Origin: Oscillospiraceae bacterium
Lineage (GTDB): Bacteria > Bacillota > Clostridia > Oscillospirales > Ruminococcaceae
Length of the DNA: 43,260 nt
Assembly: GCA_017848055.1 (NCBI GenBank)
Contig: JAGALZ010000016.1
Location: 1-43,260, forward strand
Direction of reading: 5' to 3'
In this document: piece after piece, positions 41,448 through 43,260 of the stretch
How the letters are laid out: each line of letters opens with the position of its first letter
How positions within the stretch are numbered: position 1 is the stretch's first letter
Made by a program: the position numbers and the translations under genes
Notes under the pieces: model-generated
What the model was told of the DNA's origin: nothing
The model's input: only the letters and a program-made list of their open reading frames with translations
Databases searched by the model: none

Positions 41448-42347
41448 CCTGCTGTGTCCTTCGTCTTGAGAGAGTTCCTGCGAATATTCTCCCGGTAAGC
41501 TCTGTGCAAGCTTGTCCAGCTCCAAACTGATTTGTTCCGGGGACGTCGTTATATCAACAACGGCGCCGTTCCAGGCTTCACCGTACAAGCCCTTGCAGTT
41601 GATGTTGTTTTTTGCTTTAATTCCGATACCGCCGTCACGCTCCCATTCAAGAAGATTCTTTGTGTAATCATCGAGCAGAATATCAGTGCTTCTGATTCCT
41701 CCCGGAATGAATGAAGCTTTGGGCTGACCGACTTTGGTGAAGATAGCGTGATGATGAATGTCTATTTCGGGTATGTTATTACAAATCCAGACAGACTTCT
41801 CGGCTCTGCAGTATGGAGGCTCACCATCGACGGCAGCACTCAGTATATAAACCTCGTACTTATCACTTTTGACAAGCTCGGACACAGCCTCACAAGCTTC
41901 TCTAAAAGGCTTGAGGTTTTTGAAGAAGTCCTTTTCAAACATTCTCTCAAGGTACTGAACTTCATCATGAAAACGTGCAAGTGTGCCGTCCATATCGATA
42001 AATAATCTCTGCTTGGGAGAAAAGGCAGCTTGAAGCTCTCGGATGACTTCGGAATAATCTACAACAAAGCGTACATTCTGCAGGTTGGTAAAGTAATTGT
42101 TCGCTGAGTTATTGTTGACGGAGTTATCTACCGTTGTTCTGCAACGAGACAGCAGAAAGTCGATAAACTCTGACTCGTCGTTTGTATGCTGCTGTGCTTC
42201 AGCGTAGTCTGACTGTGTAATACAAATCTCGATGAGCTGACCGTCTCCGTCATTCCCATCGGGATTCAGATAGCTTAAAAACACGCAGTCATTCCTTGCT
42301 TCAACTGCTGTAACCTTTGCCCAATCTCTTGTAATGTCATCTAGCAT
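41445..42347 (-). CDS. HAD-superfamily 5'(3')-deoxyribonucleotidase-like protein with N-terminal extension
   Basis: 300 residues from ATG 42347 (AGGAGG 7 nt upstream). The first 105 residues are an unrecognised alpha/beta domain (WAKVTAVEARNDCVFLSYL...). A HAD core follows: motif I LFIDMDGTLARF (Asp118, Asp120), motif II around YILSAAV, and the acidic motif DILLDDYTKNLLEW, with the cap region of the NT5C family (dNMP phosphatases). The C-terminal tail is Gln/Ser-rich. It could hydrolyse deoxynucleotides. HAD nucleotidases with such extra domains are common on Clostridia mobile elements. A role in defence through dNTP depletion is speculation. Confidence 0.8.
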   Translation of the reverse strand: MLDDITRDWAKVTAVEARNDCVFLSYLNPDGNDGDGQLIEICITQSDYAEAQQHTNDESEFIDFLLSRCRTTVDNSVNNNSANNYFTNLQNVRFVVDYSEVIRELQAAFSPKQRLFIDMDGTLARFHDEVQYLERMFEKDFFKNLKPFREACEAVSELVKSDKYEVYILSAAVDGEPPYCRAEKSVWICNNIPEIDIHHHAIFTKVGQPKASFIPGGIRSTDILLDDYTKNLLEWERDGGIGIKAKNNINCKGLYGEAWNGAVVDITTSPEQISLELDKLAQSLPGEYSQELSQDEGHSR

Positions 42348-42372
42348 TTTATATCCTCCTAACGTAGTTGTG

Positions 42373-42385
42373 TTTCTGTCAGAAA
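42373..42385. repeat. Island palindrome TTTCTG-T-CAGAAA
   Basis: A perfect 13-bp palindrome upstream of the deoxyribonucleotidase-like gene, in line with its RBS. A further copy (TCTG-A-CAGA) lies at 42534-42543. The gap 42348-42580 also holds TGCATAAA/TTTATGCA (42478-42500) but no clear promoter or gene. Confidence 0.65.
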
Positions 42386-42580
42386 TGAAAAATCGCTTGC
42401 TTTTTAAACACCGCAACTTTCTTTCTAATTACGCAAATAATGCATATAGAATTACAGATATAGCTTATGTACTTAATTGCATAAAAACTTTCTTTATGCA
42501 GTTAGTATGTATAATAAGCATCAAGATTTTGTCTTCTGACAGATAGTGCTCTTTAGTGGGTTAATTACCCATAGCTCATT

Positions 42581-43159
42581 TTAAGGACTACCTCTTGCAA
42601 CAAAAAAATAATAATTCTTCGTCGGGGGCTTGACATTCTTTTCAGAATGTGTTACAATGTCCTCGACATTAAGGACTATTACTTTTTTGCTAGAAGTAAT
42701 ACTTGTTGTGCGAGTGTGCTGGGAACACACTCGTACTTTTTTTATGCCCTTTTTCTTTATATGCCCAACAATAAAAGGCACAACAGTATACTTGTTATCC
42801 GTGTAATCACCGTGAGAACAACGCACTCTCTTACGTCTGATGAGGTTGAGAGATACCAATTTCTTGATGATATCAATGGTTGCACTCCTGGAGACACTTA
42901 GCCCGTTGGCAAGAAGGATATCTGCTATGTCGGAATATGAGTGGAAGAAAGAATTATGAAGCTCTCCCTGGGATGTGCTTGCAAGCTTACAGCAGAGGCA
43001 GTAAACATAAAAAGCCTTGCTGCTGCTAATCTGAGACAGAGCCTTGCGTTCTACGCAAAAACAACGGCTCTCTGAGACGTTTTTATTTATGTAGTATAAA
43101 GTTACCCCTAGCTTGCCGTCTGATCTGTTATACTTTAAATGCAGTCGACAAAGACCCAA
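42581..43159 (-). CDS. Winged-helix-like protein, possibly 5' truncated
   Basis: The open frame has 192 codons, but no good start with an SD is visible (first possible codon TTG at 43159). The middle (SYSDIADILLANGLSVSRSATIDIIKKLVSLNLIRRKR, then TDNKYTV) resembles the winged-helix part of replication or conjugation regulators of plasmids and integrative elements. The last 60 residues are low-complexity basic sequence and coincide with an independent plus-strand RNA, so the true end may be earlier. The beginning lies about 50 nt from the IS3-type gene start, so the IS may have removed its natural start. Confidence 0.45.
   Translation of the reverse strand: MGLCRLHLKYNRSDGKLGVTLYYINKNVSESRCFCVERKALSQISSSKAFYVYCLCCKLASTSQGELHNSFFHSYSDIADILLANGLSVSRSATIDIIKKLVSLNLIRRKRVRCSHGDYTDNKYTVVPFIVGHIKKKGIKKVRVCSQHTRTTSITSSKKVIVLNVEDIVTHSEKNVKPPTKNYYFFVARGSP
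42630..42658 (+). promoter_or_regulatory. Promoter of the short plus-strand RNA
   Basis: TTGACA (42630-42635), 17-nt spacer, TACAAT (42653-42658). Confidence 0.85.
42664..42743 (+). ncRNA. Candidate 80-nt small RNA in the island
   Basis: Between the promoter and an intrinsic terminator (GTGCGAGTGTG / CACACTCGTAC, one G-U pair, then seven T) lie about 80 nt with another 8-bp hairpin (TATTACTT / AAGTAATA) and no SD or reading frame. The transcript is antisense to the end of the 42581-43159 frame. It resembles an antisense regulator of plasmid replication or toxin genes in size and layout. Confidence 0.65.
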
Positions 43160-43208
43160 AATTCTGGTAGAATAAAGAAAAGAAAAAAATCAGAAAGGTT
43201 TGGGAAAA

Positions 43209-43260
43209 ATGAATTACAGCAAAGAATTCAAGGCAGAGGCTTTGAAATTGTCCGACGAAA
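43209..43260 (+). mobile_element. IS3-family transposase OrfA, first 17 codons (cut by window end)
   Basis: The visible start MNYSKEFKAEALKLSDE is the typical beginning of IS3/IS150-type OrfA (HTH_Tnp_1). The SD (AAAGG) is 12 nt upstream. The left terminal inverted repeat should lie between 43140 and 43200 but cannot be defined without the other end. Confidence 0.75.

Overview
The window looks like a chromosomal segment of a Gram-positive gut or rumen Clostridia, most probably Ruminococcus or a close relative. The evidence is the moderate GC content, strong SD sequences (AGGAGG), sigma-A type promoters (TTGACA-17-TATAAT), a Gram-positive type IV pilus locus with Ruminococcus-style pilins, a GH26 mannanase lipoprotein, an LTA-synthase-like sulfatase and an Ada/MGMT-domain protein. 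Species assignment is inference only.

Layout. 1-3.5 kb: end of gap (GAPDH), a two-TM protein, an MGMT-domain protein, and a divergent MATE transporter with a C_GCAxxG_C_C redox-type protein. 3.5-6.5 kb: an isolated phage-type module (tail fibre/baseplate protein, small XkdX-like protein, holin, NlpC/P60 endolysin) with its own promoter and a terminator-containing leader. 6.6-10.1 kb: a minus-strand operon of a GT2 glycosyltransferase, LiaS-like histidine kinase, NarL-type regulator and two paralogous membrane proteins. 10.3-19.7 kb: polyprenyl glycosylphosphotransferase, GH26 mannanase, a large GGDEF-like/EAL protein with a beta-solenoid tail, an XRE regulator, an LTA-synthase-like enzyme and a small membrane protein.

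19.8-34.5 kb is a nearly complete type IV pilus locus: PilC, a PilM-PilN fusion, PilO, a PilX/GspK-like tip candidate, two further minor pilins (one of 623 aa), prepilin peptidase (opposite strand), PilB, PilT, and three major-type pilins, each with its own promoter and terminator. YfhO-like and MscL genes follow.

37.6-43.26 kb is different in character. Two CCA-encoding tRNA-Gln genes (CTG and TTG anticodons) are followed by about 800 nt of apparently structured non-coding sequence. Then comes a minus-strand accessory island: AbiEi-like and AbiEii-like proteins, a HipA-like kinase with a small non-HTH partner, a HAD deoxyribonucleotidase-like protein, a winged-helix-like protein, a short plus-strand RNA locus, and the start of an IS3-type transposase at the window edge. 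The gaps in this island carry repeated palindromes (GTGTGTC-N5-GACACAC and TTCTG-W-CAGAA) and a duplicated promoter module of about 70 bp. The toxin-antitoxin-like genes therefore look like cassettes under one shared control system, which is the most promising undescribed feature here. The structured RNA next to the tRNAs and the EAL/beta-solenoid fusion come next.
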